NCBI GenBank assembly: GCA_003153055.1
Contig: PMBV01000216.1
Span: forward strand, 1-6,079
Source of the DNA: Myxococcales bacterium
GTDB taxonomy: Bacteria; Myxococcota; Myxococcia; Myxococcales; Myxococcaceae
DNA length: 6,079 nt
Reading direction: 5' to 3'
Under the pieces are notes generated by a model that worked only from the letters and a program-made list of their open reading frames with translations, had not been told where the DNA came from and searched no databases. The translations under genes and the position numbers were made by a program. The first letter of the stretch is position 1; every line of letters begins with the position of its first letter. Below, one piece after another: positions 1 through 5,956 of this stretch.

Positions 1-1247
1 CCCACACCGTGCTCTCCGGTGATGGTGCCACCGAGGGCGACGGTGATCTTCATGATGGCCTCGAGGGCCTGATCGACCAGCGGCTTCTCGGAGGGCCCAG
101 CGTAGAGGACGTTGGTGTGCAGGTTCCCGTCACCTGCATGGCCATAGGTCGCGACCGTCAACCCCAGGTCATGACCCACCTCCTTGAAGCGGGCGATGGC
201 CTCGGGCATCCGGGAGCGCGGAACGACGATGTCCTCGCTCACCTTGAACTTCTTCAGCGCCCGGAGAGCCGGAGAGACGAGGCGTCGCACGGCCCACAGC
301 CGCTCCCGCTGGTCTCGATCCATGGCCAGGAGGGTCTCCTGGGCCCCACGGGCCGCGCAGGTCTCGGCCACCCGGTTGAGCTCGACGAGGGTGCTTTCAT
401 CAGACGGCCCGTCGACCTCGACGATGAGGCAGGCCCCGCAGCCGGTGGGGAAGGTGTAGCCCTGCCCGTCGATGGCGCTGATGGCGACGTCGTCGAGGAG
501 CTCGAGGCAGCGGGGCAGCATGCCCGCGAGGAGCACCCGGGTGACAGCCTCGGCGGCCTCGACGACGGAGCCGAAGGTGATGAGGGCCGTGGCGACCGCG
601 GGCGGCCGGGGCAACAACTTCACGGTGATCTCGGTCGCGACCCCCAGCGTGCCCTCGGAGCCCACGAAGAGGCCCACGAGATCATACCCGGCCACGCCCT
701 TGATGGTCCGGTGGCCGATTTGCAGGAGCTCTCCGGTGGGCAGCACCCACTCGAGCCCGAGGACGTAGTCACGGGTGACGCCGTACTTGAGCGCCCGGGG
801 GCCACCGGCGTTCTCGGCGATGTTTCCCCCCAGCGTGCAGATGGCGGCCGAGTTGGGGTCTGGCGGATAGAACAGGCCGACCTCCTCGACGGCCTTCTGA
901 AACACCTCGAGGAGCACCCCCGGCTGGACGGTGGCGGTGAGATCGCCCGGCCTCAACTCGACGATGCGGTCGAGGCGCTCGAGCGACATCGACACCCCGC
1001 CGCGCACCGGGAGTGAGCCACCGCTCTTGCCACTGCGAGCGCCCACCGGAGTGAGGGGGACGCCGTGGGTGTTGCAGGCCCTCATCACCGCCTGCACCTC
1101 GGACGTCGAGCGGGGGAACACCACCAGGGCGGGTGGGAAGTCGCCCATGTCCGACTCATCGTGGCCGTAGATCGCCAGCGTCGCTTCGTCGTCTCTGAGC
1201 TCGACGCCCGAGATGGCAGCGCGAAACCTGGCGAGCCGCTCGATCAC
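1..1247 (-). CDS. GlcD-type FAD-linked oxidase (2-hydroxyacid dehydrogenase family), C-terminus cut by window edge
   Basis: Family role: flavoproteins that oxidise 2-hydroxyacids such as glycolate or D-lactate to 2-oxoacids and pass electrons to other subunits or the respiratory chain. Seen: 415 complete codons. An N-terminal FAD-binding type 4 domain (about 40-215) carries GARSGKSGGSLPV, PPDPNSA, LGGNIAENAGG and GLFVGSEGTLG. A FAD-oxidase C-terminal domain carries HAGDGNLH (370-377) and begins GEHGVG (from 411) where the window ends. GlcD proteins run about 450-500 aa, so roughly 40-80 residues are missing. The GTG start at 1247 overlaps the folE stop as GTGA (1244-1247) and has a GGAG (1254-1257) 6 nt upstream; the next codons match the family N-terminus. 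It is the last visible gene of a minus-strand unit after queD and folE. The family is confident; the substrate cannot be told, and no partner subunit (GlcE/GlcF) is visible. Confidence 0.9.
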   Translation of the reverse strand, partial: MIERLARFRAAISGVELRDDEATLAIYGHDESDMGDFPPALVVFPRSTSEVQAVMRACNTHGVPLTPVGARSGKSGGSLPVRGGVSMSLERLDRIVELRPGDLTATVQPGVLLEVFQKAVEEVGLFYPPDPNSAAICTLGGNIAENAGGPRALKYGVTRDYVLGLEWVLPTGELLQIGHRTIKGVAGYDLVGLFVGSEGTLGVATEITVKLLPRPPAVATALITFGSVVEAAEAVTRVLLAGMLPRCLELLDDVAISAIDGQGYTFPTGCGACLIVEVDGPSDESTLVELNRVAETCAARGAQETLLAMDRDQRERLWAVRRLVSPALRALKKFKVSEDIVVPRSRMPEAIARFKEVGHDLGLTVATYGHAGDGNLHTNVLYAGPSEKPLVDQALEAIMKITVALGGTITGEHGV

Positions 1248-1843
1248 CGCTGGCTCCGCTCCAGCCGACGCGACAGCTCGGCCCTCATCGCCGGCGCCTT
1301 CAGCACCCCCTCGTAGGCCTCCGAGTGGGTGACGGCCTCGTGCTGCTCCTCGCCCCTCAGGCGAAAGCACGTCTGCTCGGCCTCGATGAGGCAGGCCGCC
1401 CCCTGGCTCTCGAGCTCGCTCATCAACGAGCAGGCCACCTGACGGGCGAGCTCCTCCTGGAGGATGAGCCGGTGGGCGAAGGTGTCGACCAGGGCCGAGA
1501 GCCGACCGAACCCGACGACCTCGCGGCCCGGGGCGTAGGCGAGGTGGACCTTGCCGCTGTAGGGCAGGAGGTGGTGCGGGCACATCGATCGAAAGCGCAG
1601 GTTCGTCACCACCACCAGCTCTCCGTCTGAAGGGGCCGAGAGGGGGAAGCGCTCGTCGAGGGCCTGGGCCGCGGTCTGCCGGTACCCGGAGAGGAACTCG
1701 TCAGCCCAGGCGTCTGCCACCCGCCGGGGCGTCTCGGCGAGGTTGGGGTCGAGCGGGTCGAGGCCGGCCGCCTCGAGGAACGCCGCGACGGCCCGCTGCA
1801 TGGCCTTCTTGTCAGGACGGCGAGATCGAGGCGAGCGGCTCAC
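1244..1843 (-). CDS. folE: Divergent GTP cyclohydrolase I (FolE, GCYH-IA family) with altered active site
   Basis: Canonical role: GTP to 7,8-dihydroneopterin triphosphate plus formate, feeding folate and queuosine synthesis in the cytosol as a zinc-dependent decamer. Seen: 199 aa, near the family's usual length. From Cys88 to Arg163 it aligns to E. coli FolE with no gap (offset 22). Zinc ligands are kept: Cys88, His91, Cys159 (E. coli Cys110, His113, Cys181), with His90 (His112), Gln129-Glu130 (Gln151-Glu152) and Arg163 (Arg185). Changed: His179 is Gln157, Ser135 is Gly113, Lys136 is Arg114, Arg139 is Ala117, Lys68 is Asp44, and CEHH reads CPHH. Start: GTG at 1843 overlaps the queD stop as GTGA (1840-1843), with no Shine-Dalgarno, so re-initiation is likely. 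The same frame is open further upstream to 2230, but that is queD read out of frame. Membership of the fold is clear; whether it performs the full FolE reaction is uncertain. Confidence 0.88.
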   Translation of the reverse strand: MSRSPRSRRPDKKAMQRAVAAFLEAAGLDPLDPNLAETPRRVADAWADEFLSGYRQTAAQALDERFPLSAPSDGELVVVTNLRFRSMCPHHLLPYSGKVHLAYAPGREVVGFGRLSALVDTFAHRLILQEELARQVACSLMSELESQGAACLIEAEQTCFRLRGEEQHEAVTHSEAYEGVLKAPAMRAELSRRLERSQR

Positions 1844-2205
1844 GGAGCACGGTAGGTAACGCAGTACTCCGGGGTCTCCCAGATCTTCAGCTCCTTGAGC
1901 CCGGGGATCAGCGGCGCGAGGCGATCCCAGATCCACACCACCAGGTTCTCGGCGGTCGGGTTCTCCACGACGTCGTTGAGATGGTAGTGGTCCAGCTTCG
2001 AGAGCACCTCGGCCCAGACGGTTCGCTTCACCTCGTCGAAGTCGCGGATCATTCCGTCCTTCGGCTGGGGGCGACCGGCGAGGGTGAGGCGCACCACGTA
2101 GTTGTGGCCGTGGAGCCGCTTGCACGGCCCGTCGTAGTGCGGCAGCAGGTGTGAAGCGCTGAAATGAAAGTCGACTGACAGCAACATCTCCATGGCTGCG
2201 CCCAT
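1840..2205 (-). CDS. queD: 6-carboxy-5,6,7,8-tetrahydropterin synthase (QueD / PTPS family)
   Basis: Converts 7,8-dihydroneopterin triphosphate to 6-carboxytetrahydropterin, the second step towards preQ0 and queuosine (tRNA modification). Seen, numbered from the outermost ATG: zinc histidines His19 (in FSASH) and His32/His34 (HGH), catalytic Cys28 in the CxxxHGH arrangement typical of QueD, the Asp72-His73 pair in LDHYHLND, NPTAENL, and the late conserved glutamate Glu110 in WETPEYC. At 121 aa it matches the roughly 120-aa family. Start is ambiguous: ATGs lie at 2205, 2193 and 2187, none with a good Shine-Dalgarno at normal spacing. ATG 2193 (117 aa) best fits the number of residues before the FHFSASH core. 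It lies 44 nt after the zinc-ribbon gene and overlaps folE by 4 nt. The FolE-QueD pairing supports a queuosine or 7-deazapurine role; queE and queC are not present here. Confidence 0.93.
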   Translation of the reverse strand: MGAAMEMLLSVDFHFSASHLLPHYDGPCKRLHGHNYVVRLTLAGRPQPKDGMIRDFDEVKRTVWAEVLSKLDHYHLNDVVENPTAENLVVWIWDRLAPLIPGLKELKIWETPEYCVTYRAP

Positions 2206-2249
2206 ACCAGCGAAGGCCGCCCAAGACCACCCACCCTACGCGCCCGAAA

Positions 2250-2624
2250 TCACTCGAGCTCGAGCCAGGCCTGGGCGCACGCCTGGCACCGCATCTTCAC
2301 TCCCCCGGGGAACACCAGCACCGTGCGCCCCGATGGCAAGACCCCTGGCTCACACCCACACCGCGGGCACCCCGCCCCCTTGGCTCGCACTGGCAGCGCC
2401 CCGTCGTACGGAGGTAACCGCAGCGCCTCGAGCCAATCGAGCAGGTGGGCCTCGCTCCATTTCACGTCGAGCTCGTTCTGCCCCTTGAGGAGCCCGTGCC
2501 TCGCCGCCAGCCAGAAGAGCCTCAGCCTCCGGGTGTGCTCGGGCATGTCCCTCCGGGCGAACTCCTCGCCCAGCCGGTGAATCAGGGAAAGCAACGTCTC
2601 GCGGTTCACGCGGACACTGAACAT
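2250..2624 (-). CDS. Unrecognised small protein with C-terminal zinc-ribbon-like cysteines
   Basis: Not recognised as a known family. Seen: 124 aa from the ATG at 2624. The N-terminal two thirds (about 5-75) looks helical and charged (RRLRLFWLAARHGLL; WSEAHLLDWLEAL). The C-terminus has CPRCGC (Cys86, Cys89, Cys91) and MRCQAC (Cys113, Cys116) about 23 residues apart, separated by short strand-like stretches, as in a rubredoxin-type or zinc-ribbon fold. No signal peptide or membrane segment is visible, so it is probably cytosolic. Start: the frame stays open to a TTG at 2669 and a GTG at 2666, but neither has a Shine-Dalgarno; the ATG at 2624 is preferred, though its own upstream sequence is weak too. 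It is the first gene of the minus-strand unit leading into queD, folE and the FAD oxidase. A nucleic-acid-binding or regulatory role is possible but is only inference. Confidence 0.75.
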   Translation of the reverse strand: MFSVRVNRETLLSLIHRLGEEFARRDMPEHTRRLRLFWLAARHGLLKGQNELDVKWSEAHLLDWLEALRLPPYDGALPVRAKGAGCPRCGCEPGVLPSGRTVLVFPGGVKMRCQACAQAWLELE

Positions 2625-2632
2625 ATTTTCAG
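2617..2632. repeat. Short AT-rich inverted repeat at the start of the zinc-ribbon gene
   Basis: CTGAA (2617-2621) and TTCAG (2628-2632) form a perfect 5-bp dyad around the 6-nt centre CATATT. It sits over the ATG start of the minus-strand gene and is unusually AT-rich for this window. It could be an operator or a weak RNA hairpin affecting start-codon access, or chance; arms of 5 bp are too short to decide. Confidence 0.25.
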
Positions 2633-2698
2633 CTACCCGGCGCAAGACCTTGACGCAGCCTCTCACCAAGCTGAGGAGTTACGGTAGACCCCATCGCC
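2625..2698. promoter_or_regulatory. Divergent intergenic region expected to hold promoters for both transcription units
   Basis: This 74-bp gap separates the start of the minus-strand zinc-ribbon/queD/folE unit from the plus-strand M61 peptidase. Both units run outward from it, so it should contain both promoters. Seen: a plus-strand TTGACG (2650-2655), one base off the sigma-70 -35 consensus, but with no good -10 hexamer 16-18 nt downstream. A GAGGAG (2673-2678) lies 20 nt before the ATG at 2699, too far for a normal ribosome-binding site. An AT-rich dyad overlaps the minus-strand end of the region. The location is inferred from gene layout; no complete promoter is identified. Confidence 0.4.
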
Positions 2699-4492
2699 AT
2701 GGGCCACCCCGTCACGTACCGCGTCTCGATGCCCAACCCGCATTCGCACCTCTTCGAGGTCGAGGCAGACTTTCCCGCGACCTCCCTGTCGGACCTCAGC
2801 GTCTGCTTGCCGGTGTGGACTCCGGGGAGCTACCTCGTCAGGGAGTATGCCCGCCACGTGCAGGACTTCGAGGTGACCGATCTGGCCGGCACCCGGCTCC
2901 CCTTCACCCGCGTCGACAAGCGCAGTTACCGCATCGTGTCGCAGGGAGCGCCGGTGCGCTGCCGGTACCGGGTCTACGCCAACGAGCTCACGGTGCGCAC
3001 CAGCCACCTCGACGGCACGCACGGGTATTTCAACGGAGCGACGCTCTTCTTCTATTCCGAGCAGCTGCGGCTGGGGCCCCACCGGGTACGGATCGAAGCC
3101 CCGTCTTCCTGGCACGTCACCACCACGCTCCGCCGCGATCACCTGGGCTATCTCGCCGCCGACTACGACGAGCTGGTCGACTCGCCCTTCGAGCTCGGCC
3201 CCACCCCGCCCATCGAGTTCATCGCCGGGGGCAAGGCCCATGAGCTCGCCCTGTGGGGTGACCTGCAGCTCGACGAGAAGCGGCTGGTGGGCGACCTCAC
3301 CCGCATCATCGAGGCCGAGGCGGCGCTCTTCGACGGCGTGCCCAACGACCGCTACGTCTTTTTCCTCTACGGCACCGACAAGGGCCGGGGAGGGCTCGAG
3401 CACAAGGCGTCGACGGCGCTCCTCTACCCTCGCACGGCGCTGTCGACCCCTCGAGGGTGGGAAGACTTCCTCACCCTCTGCGCCCACGAGTACCTGCACC
3501 TTTGGAACGTCAAGCGCATCAAGCCCAAGCGCTTCGTGCCCTTCGACTACGCCCAGGAGAACTACACTCAGCTGCTCTGGTTCTTCGAGGGAGGCACGAG
3601 CTACTACGACAGCCTGATCACCCATCGCGCCGGGTGCCTGAGCACGAGCCGCTACCTGTCGCGCCTGGGTGAGACGGTGACGAGCGTGCTGGCGACTCCG
3701 GGCCGGAAGAGCATGTCGCTGGCCGAGGCCTCGATGGTGGCGTGGATCAAGCACTACCGGCCCGACGAGAACACGGCCAACACGGCCATCAGCTACTACG
3801 CGAAGGGCGAGCTCGTGTGCGCGCTGCTCGATCTCACCATTCGCAAGGCCACGAGCTCACGACGATCCCTCGACGACGTGCTGCGACTCTTGTGGAGGCG
3901 GTACGGCGACGAATCGGGAGCTCCAGAGAACGGCGTGGAGGCCGCCGCCGCCGAGGTCGCGGGAGTTGACCTGGGCCCCTTCTTCGAGCGAGCGCTGAGG
4001 TCCACTGACGAGCTCGATCTCTCGATCTTCGAGACCGTGGGCCTCGAGGCCAAGACCCGCACCCGCGAGTCGCCGGTCGACAAGGGAGGCACCCCGCCAC
4101 GGCGGGCCGAGCGGAAAGACGAGGGCTGGCTCGGGGTCACCGCGCGCGGCAACGCCATCGCCACCGTCGTCGTCGGCTCACCCGCCATGGAGGCTGGGCT
4201 CTACGCCGATGACGAGGTGTGCGCCCTCGACCACCTCAAGTGCGACGCGGCCACCCTCGTGGCCCGCTGCGAAGAGCGAAAGCCAGGCGAGGTCGTCACG
4301 GTGACCCTGTTCCGCCGGGAGCGGCTCCTCGAGGTGCCGGTGACGCTGGGGCCCAAGCCTCTCGACACCTGCTGGCTCGCGCGCGTCGATCGCCCCACCG
4401 AGAGCCAGCGCGCCGCCTACGAGGCCTGGCTCAAGACCAGCTGGGACGAGGTCGAACCGAAGGGCCTCGGCCTGCTGGAAACCCGCCTATAG
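2699..4492 (+). CDS. M61-family glycyl aminopeptidase with C-terminal PDZ domain
   Basis: Zinc metallopeptidase of the M61 family (type member: Sphingomonas glycyl aminopeptidase), which releases N-terminal residues, preferring Gly/Ala. Seen: 597 aa, normal for the family. An N-terminal beta-rich domain (about 1-180) opens with TYRVSMPNPHSHLFEVEADF. GGLEH is at 231-235. The zinc motif HEYLH (263-267) runs into WNVKRIKP, and the third ligand Glu297 lies in WFFEGGTSYYD. A helical region follows, then a charged linker (about 440-473) and a PDZ domain (about 474-553: EGWLGV, SPAMEAGLYADDEV). No signal peptide or lipobox is seen, so it is probably cytosolic. Start: ATG 2699 is the first start codon after an in-frame stop at 2672, and its residues match the family N-terminus; there is no close Shine-Dalgarno. 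rnhB follows 12 nt downstream, probably in the same transcript, with no obvious functional link. Confidence 0.95.
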   Translation: MGHPVTYRVSMPNPHSHLFEVEADFPATSLSDLSVCLPVWTPGSYLVREYARHVQDFEVTDLAGTRLPFTRVDKRSYRIVSQGAPVRCRYRVYANELTVRTSHLDGTHGYFNGATLFFYSEQLRLGPHRVRIEAPSSWHVTTTLRRDHLGYLAADYDELVDSPFELGPTPPIEFIAGGKAHELALWGDLQLDEKRLVGDLTRIIEAEAALFDGVPNDRYVFFLYGTDKGRGGLEHKASTALLYPRTALSTPRGWEDFLTLCAHEYLHLWNVKRIKPKRFVPFDYAQENYTQLLWFFEGGTSYYDSLITHRAGCLSTSRYLSRLGETVTSVLATPGRKSMSLAEASMVAWIKHYRPDENTANTAISYYAKGELVCALLDLTIRKATSSRRSLDDVLRLLWRRYGDESGAPENGVEAAAAEVAGVDLGPFFERALRSTDELDLSIFETVGLEAKTRTRESPVDKGGTPPRRAERKDEGWLGVTARGNAIATVVVGSPAMEAGLYADDEVCALDHLKCDAATLVARCEERKPGEVVTVTLFRRERLLEVPVTLGPKPLDTCWLARVDRPTESQRAAYEAWLKTSWDEVEPKGLGLLETRL

Positions 4493-4497
4493 TGCGT

Positions 4498-4501
4498 GGA
4501 G
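4498..4501 (+). promoter_or_regulatory. Shine-Dalgarno-like GGAG that favours the ATG start of rnhB
   Basis: GGAG lies 3 nt before the ATG at 4505 and overlaps the alternative in-frame GTG at 4496, which has no purine-rich site of its own. The spacing is short, but it supports ATG 4505. Initiation is probably aided by ribosomes ending M61 translation at 4492. Confidence 0.45.
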
Positions 4502-4504
4502 CCA

Positions 4505-5362
4505 ATGCGCCTGACACCGCCGTCCCTGAGCGAGCTCCGTCGCCAGCACCTCACCGAGGGCACCCCGGTCACCGGCGGGCTCCTCGAGGCGCTCGAAGCT
4601 GACCCGCGGGCCGGTGCGCGAGCCCTGGCGAAGGCCCTGAGGCGAAGGCAGACCGAGAACCGCGTCGAAGGCCAGCGGCTCCGGCACATGCTGAAGTTCG
4701 AGGTGGCCTTGTGGGCAGAGGGCTTCGAGCGCATCGCCGGCGTCGATGAGGCGGGCATGGCGCCGCTGGCTGGGCCCGTGTGCGCGGGGGCGGCCATCCT
4801 GCCCAAGGGCTACAAGCTGCGAGGGCTCGACGACTCGAAGAAGATCCTCGACGAGGCCAAGCGCGAGGCCCTGGCCGTGGCGGTGAAGCGCGACGCGGTG
4901 GCGTGGGCGGTGGGCTGGGCCAGCGTCGAGGAGATCGACGAGATCAACATCTACCACGCCGGCCTGTTGGCGATGCGGCGCGCGGTCGAGGGCCTGACCG
5001 TCACCCCCGACTACCTGTTGGTCGACGCGCGGAAGGTGCCGGGAGTGCCCCAGCCACAGCGAGGCATCATCAAAGGCGACGCCCAGAGCCTCTCCATCGC
5101 CGCCGGAGCGATCCTCGCCAAGACGACCCGCGATCGACTCATGGCCGAGCTCGATCAGAAGCACCCTGGCTACGGCTTCAAGGCGCACAAGGGCTACCCG
5201 ACCCCGGAGCACCTCGAGGCGCTCGATCGCCTGGGCGTGCTGCCCTTTCACCGGAGGAGCTTCGCCCCGGTCAAAAAGGCCCTCGGCCTCGAGCCGACGC
5301 AGGGCGAGTTGTTCCAGGCAGAGCCGTCGGGGAAGCGGGCCTCCGCGGCGCGCTCCCGCTGA
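4505..5362 (+). CDS. rnhB: Ribonuclease HII with variant GMA motif
   Basis: Cleaves the RNA strand of RNA-DNA hybrids and nicks at single ribonucleotides in DNA, starting ribonucleotide excision repair. Seen: 285 aa from ATG 4505. An N-terminal extension (about 1-72, with [13 protein letters not shown]) resembles the one on Bacillus-type RNase HII. The catalytic core has Asp81-Glu82 (VDEAG), DSKK (110-113), Asp174 (LLVDAR) and Asp192 ([20 protein letters not shown]), so the four-acid site is complete. [11 protein letters not shown] and HRRSFAPV are the usual C-terminal signatures. Odd: the family's GRG motif after the DE pair, which reads the ribonucleotide-DNA junction, is G84-M85-A86. A GTG at 4496 would add three residues but lacks a ribosome-binding site. 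It lies 12 nt after the M61 gene and converges on rdgB with 9 nt between stops. Identity is very secure; an effect on junction specificity is inference. Confidence 0.95.
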   Translation: MRLTPPSLSELRRQHLTEGTPVTGGLLEALEADPRAGARALAKALRRRQTENRVEGQRLRHMLKFEVALWAEGFERIAGVDEAGMAPLAGPVCAGAAILPKGYKLRGLDDSKKILDEAKREALAVAVKRDAVAWAVGWASVEEIDEINIYHAGLLAMRRAVEGLTVTPDYLLVDARKVPGVPQPQRGIIKGDAQSLSIAAGAILAKTTRDRLMAELDQKHPGYGFKAHKGYPTPEHLEALDRLGVLPFHRRSFAPVKKALGLEPTQGELFQAEPSGKRASAARSR

Positions 5363-5377
5363 CGGGCCCCTTCAGCG
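5357..5377. terminator. Possible weak bidirectional hairpin between convergent rnhB and rdgB
   Basis: CGCTGA (5357-5362) and TCAGCG (5372-5377) form a perfect 6-bp inverted repeat with a 9-nt GC-rich loop. Each arm contains the stop codon of one convergent gene. There is no T-run on either side, so it is not a classical intrinsic terminator. The symmetry may only reflect both genes ending in an Arg codon plus TGA. Confidence 0.25.
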
Positions 5378-5956
5378 CACCAGCGCCTCGATGTGAGGAA
5401 CGATGAGCCGGAACGCAGCCCCCCGGTGCGAGAGGGCCGACTTCTCGTCTTTGGTGAGCTCGGCCATCGAGCGCCCATCGGGAAGGAAGAAGATGGGATC
5501 GTACCCGAAGCCGTTCGTCCCCTTGCGCTCGTGACCGATGCGGCCCTCGCACGAGCCTCGAGTCTCTTGCACCTCGCCCCCAGGCCCAGCGAGGGTCATG
5601 GCGCAGACGAAGCGGGCGGTCCGTAGGCCGTCGGGTACCAGCGCGAGCTCTCCGAGGAGCCGGGTGATGCGGGCGTCGTCAGTGGGCCCGTAGCGCGCCG
5701 AGTAGACCCCCGGCCCACCGTGGAGCGCGTCGACGCACAGCCCCGAGTCGTCGGCCAGGGCCCAGAGCCCCAGCGCCTGGGCGAAGGCGTGGGCCTTCTT
5801 AGCTGCGTTCCCCTCGAAGGTGTCGCGGTCTTCCTCCACGTCGGGCACATGAGGAAAGTCGGCGGCGCTCTTGACGATCCACGACGGGCCGAGGAGCGCC
5901 CGGAGCTCTCCCAGCTTGCCCTGGTTCGTGGTGGCGAACACGAGCGAACGACTCAC
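5372..5956 (-). CDS. rdgB: XTP/dITP pyrophosphatase (RdgB/HAM1 family)
   Basis: Hydrolyses dITP, ITP and XTP to monophosphates plus pyrophosphate, keeping deaminated purines out of DNA and RNA; a cytosolic, Mg-dependent dimer. Seen: 194 aa, close to E. coli RdgB. The nucleotide-binding TxNxxK is at 9-14 (TTNQGK), TFEGNAAKKA carries Glu48, DDSGL begins at Asp69-Asp70, GGPGVYSARY is at 80-89, NGFGYDPIF at 148-156 and SHR at 176-178; every signature of the family is present. Start: the GTG at 5956 overlaps the rph stop as GTGA (5953-5956) and leads directly into SLVFATTN, the expected N-terminus. There is only a weak GGCGG upstream, so coupling to rph translation is likely. The rph-rdgB pairing is common in bacteria. 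Confidence 0.96.
   Translation of the reverse strand: MSRSLVFATTNQGKLGELRALLGPSWIVKSAADFPHVPDVEEDRDTFEGNAAKKAHAFAQALGLWALADDSGLCVDALHGGPGVYSARYGPTDDARITRLLGELALVPDGLRTARFVCAMTLAGPGGEVQETRGSCEGRIGHERKGTNGFGYDPIFFLPDGRSMAELTKDEKSALSHRGAAFRLIVPHIEALVR

Noticed and set aside
9..1016. Long plus-strand open frame (335 codons) opposite the FAD-linked oxidase
   Set aside because: It lies antisense to a gene with clear FAD-oxidase motifs. Its translation is low-complexity (rich in Gly, Asp, Glu, Arg, His), as expected from the reverse frame of a GC-rich gene, and resembles no family.
1844..2230. N-terminal extension of folE giving a 328-residue protein
   Set aside because: The extra residues are Arg/Pro-rich and correspond to queD read in another frame. 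FolE proteins are about 180-225 aa, and the GTG at 1843 gives the expected length and a coupled start.
2625..2669. TTG (2669) or GTG (2666) start for the zinc-ribbon protein
   Set aside because: Neither has a Shine-Dalgarno, and the added 14-15 residues look unlike a conserved N-terminus. The ATG at 2624 is preferred, although not proven.
2657..2674. Imperfect inverted repeat CAGCCT...AAGCTG as an operator or attenuator
   Set aside because: The 6-bp arms carry one mismatch and there is no T-run; dyads of this quality are expected by chance in GC-rich DNA.
2663..3754. Minus-strand open frame (363 codons) opposite the M61 peptidase
   Set aside because: The M61 gene on the plus strand has HExxH, the third zinc ligand and a PDZ domain. 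The antisense product is compositionally biased, without recognisable motifs, and would also collide with the divergent promoter region.
4487..5251. Minus-strand open frame (254 codons) opposite rnhB
   Set aside because: rnhB is unmistakable on the plus strand. The reverse frame is a GC-bias shadow with His/Arg/Leu/Val/Gly-rich composition.
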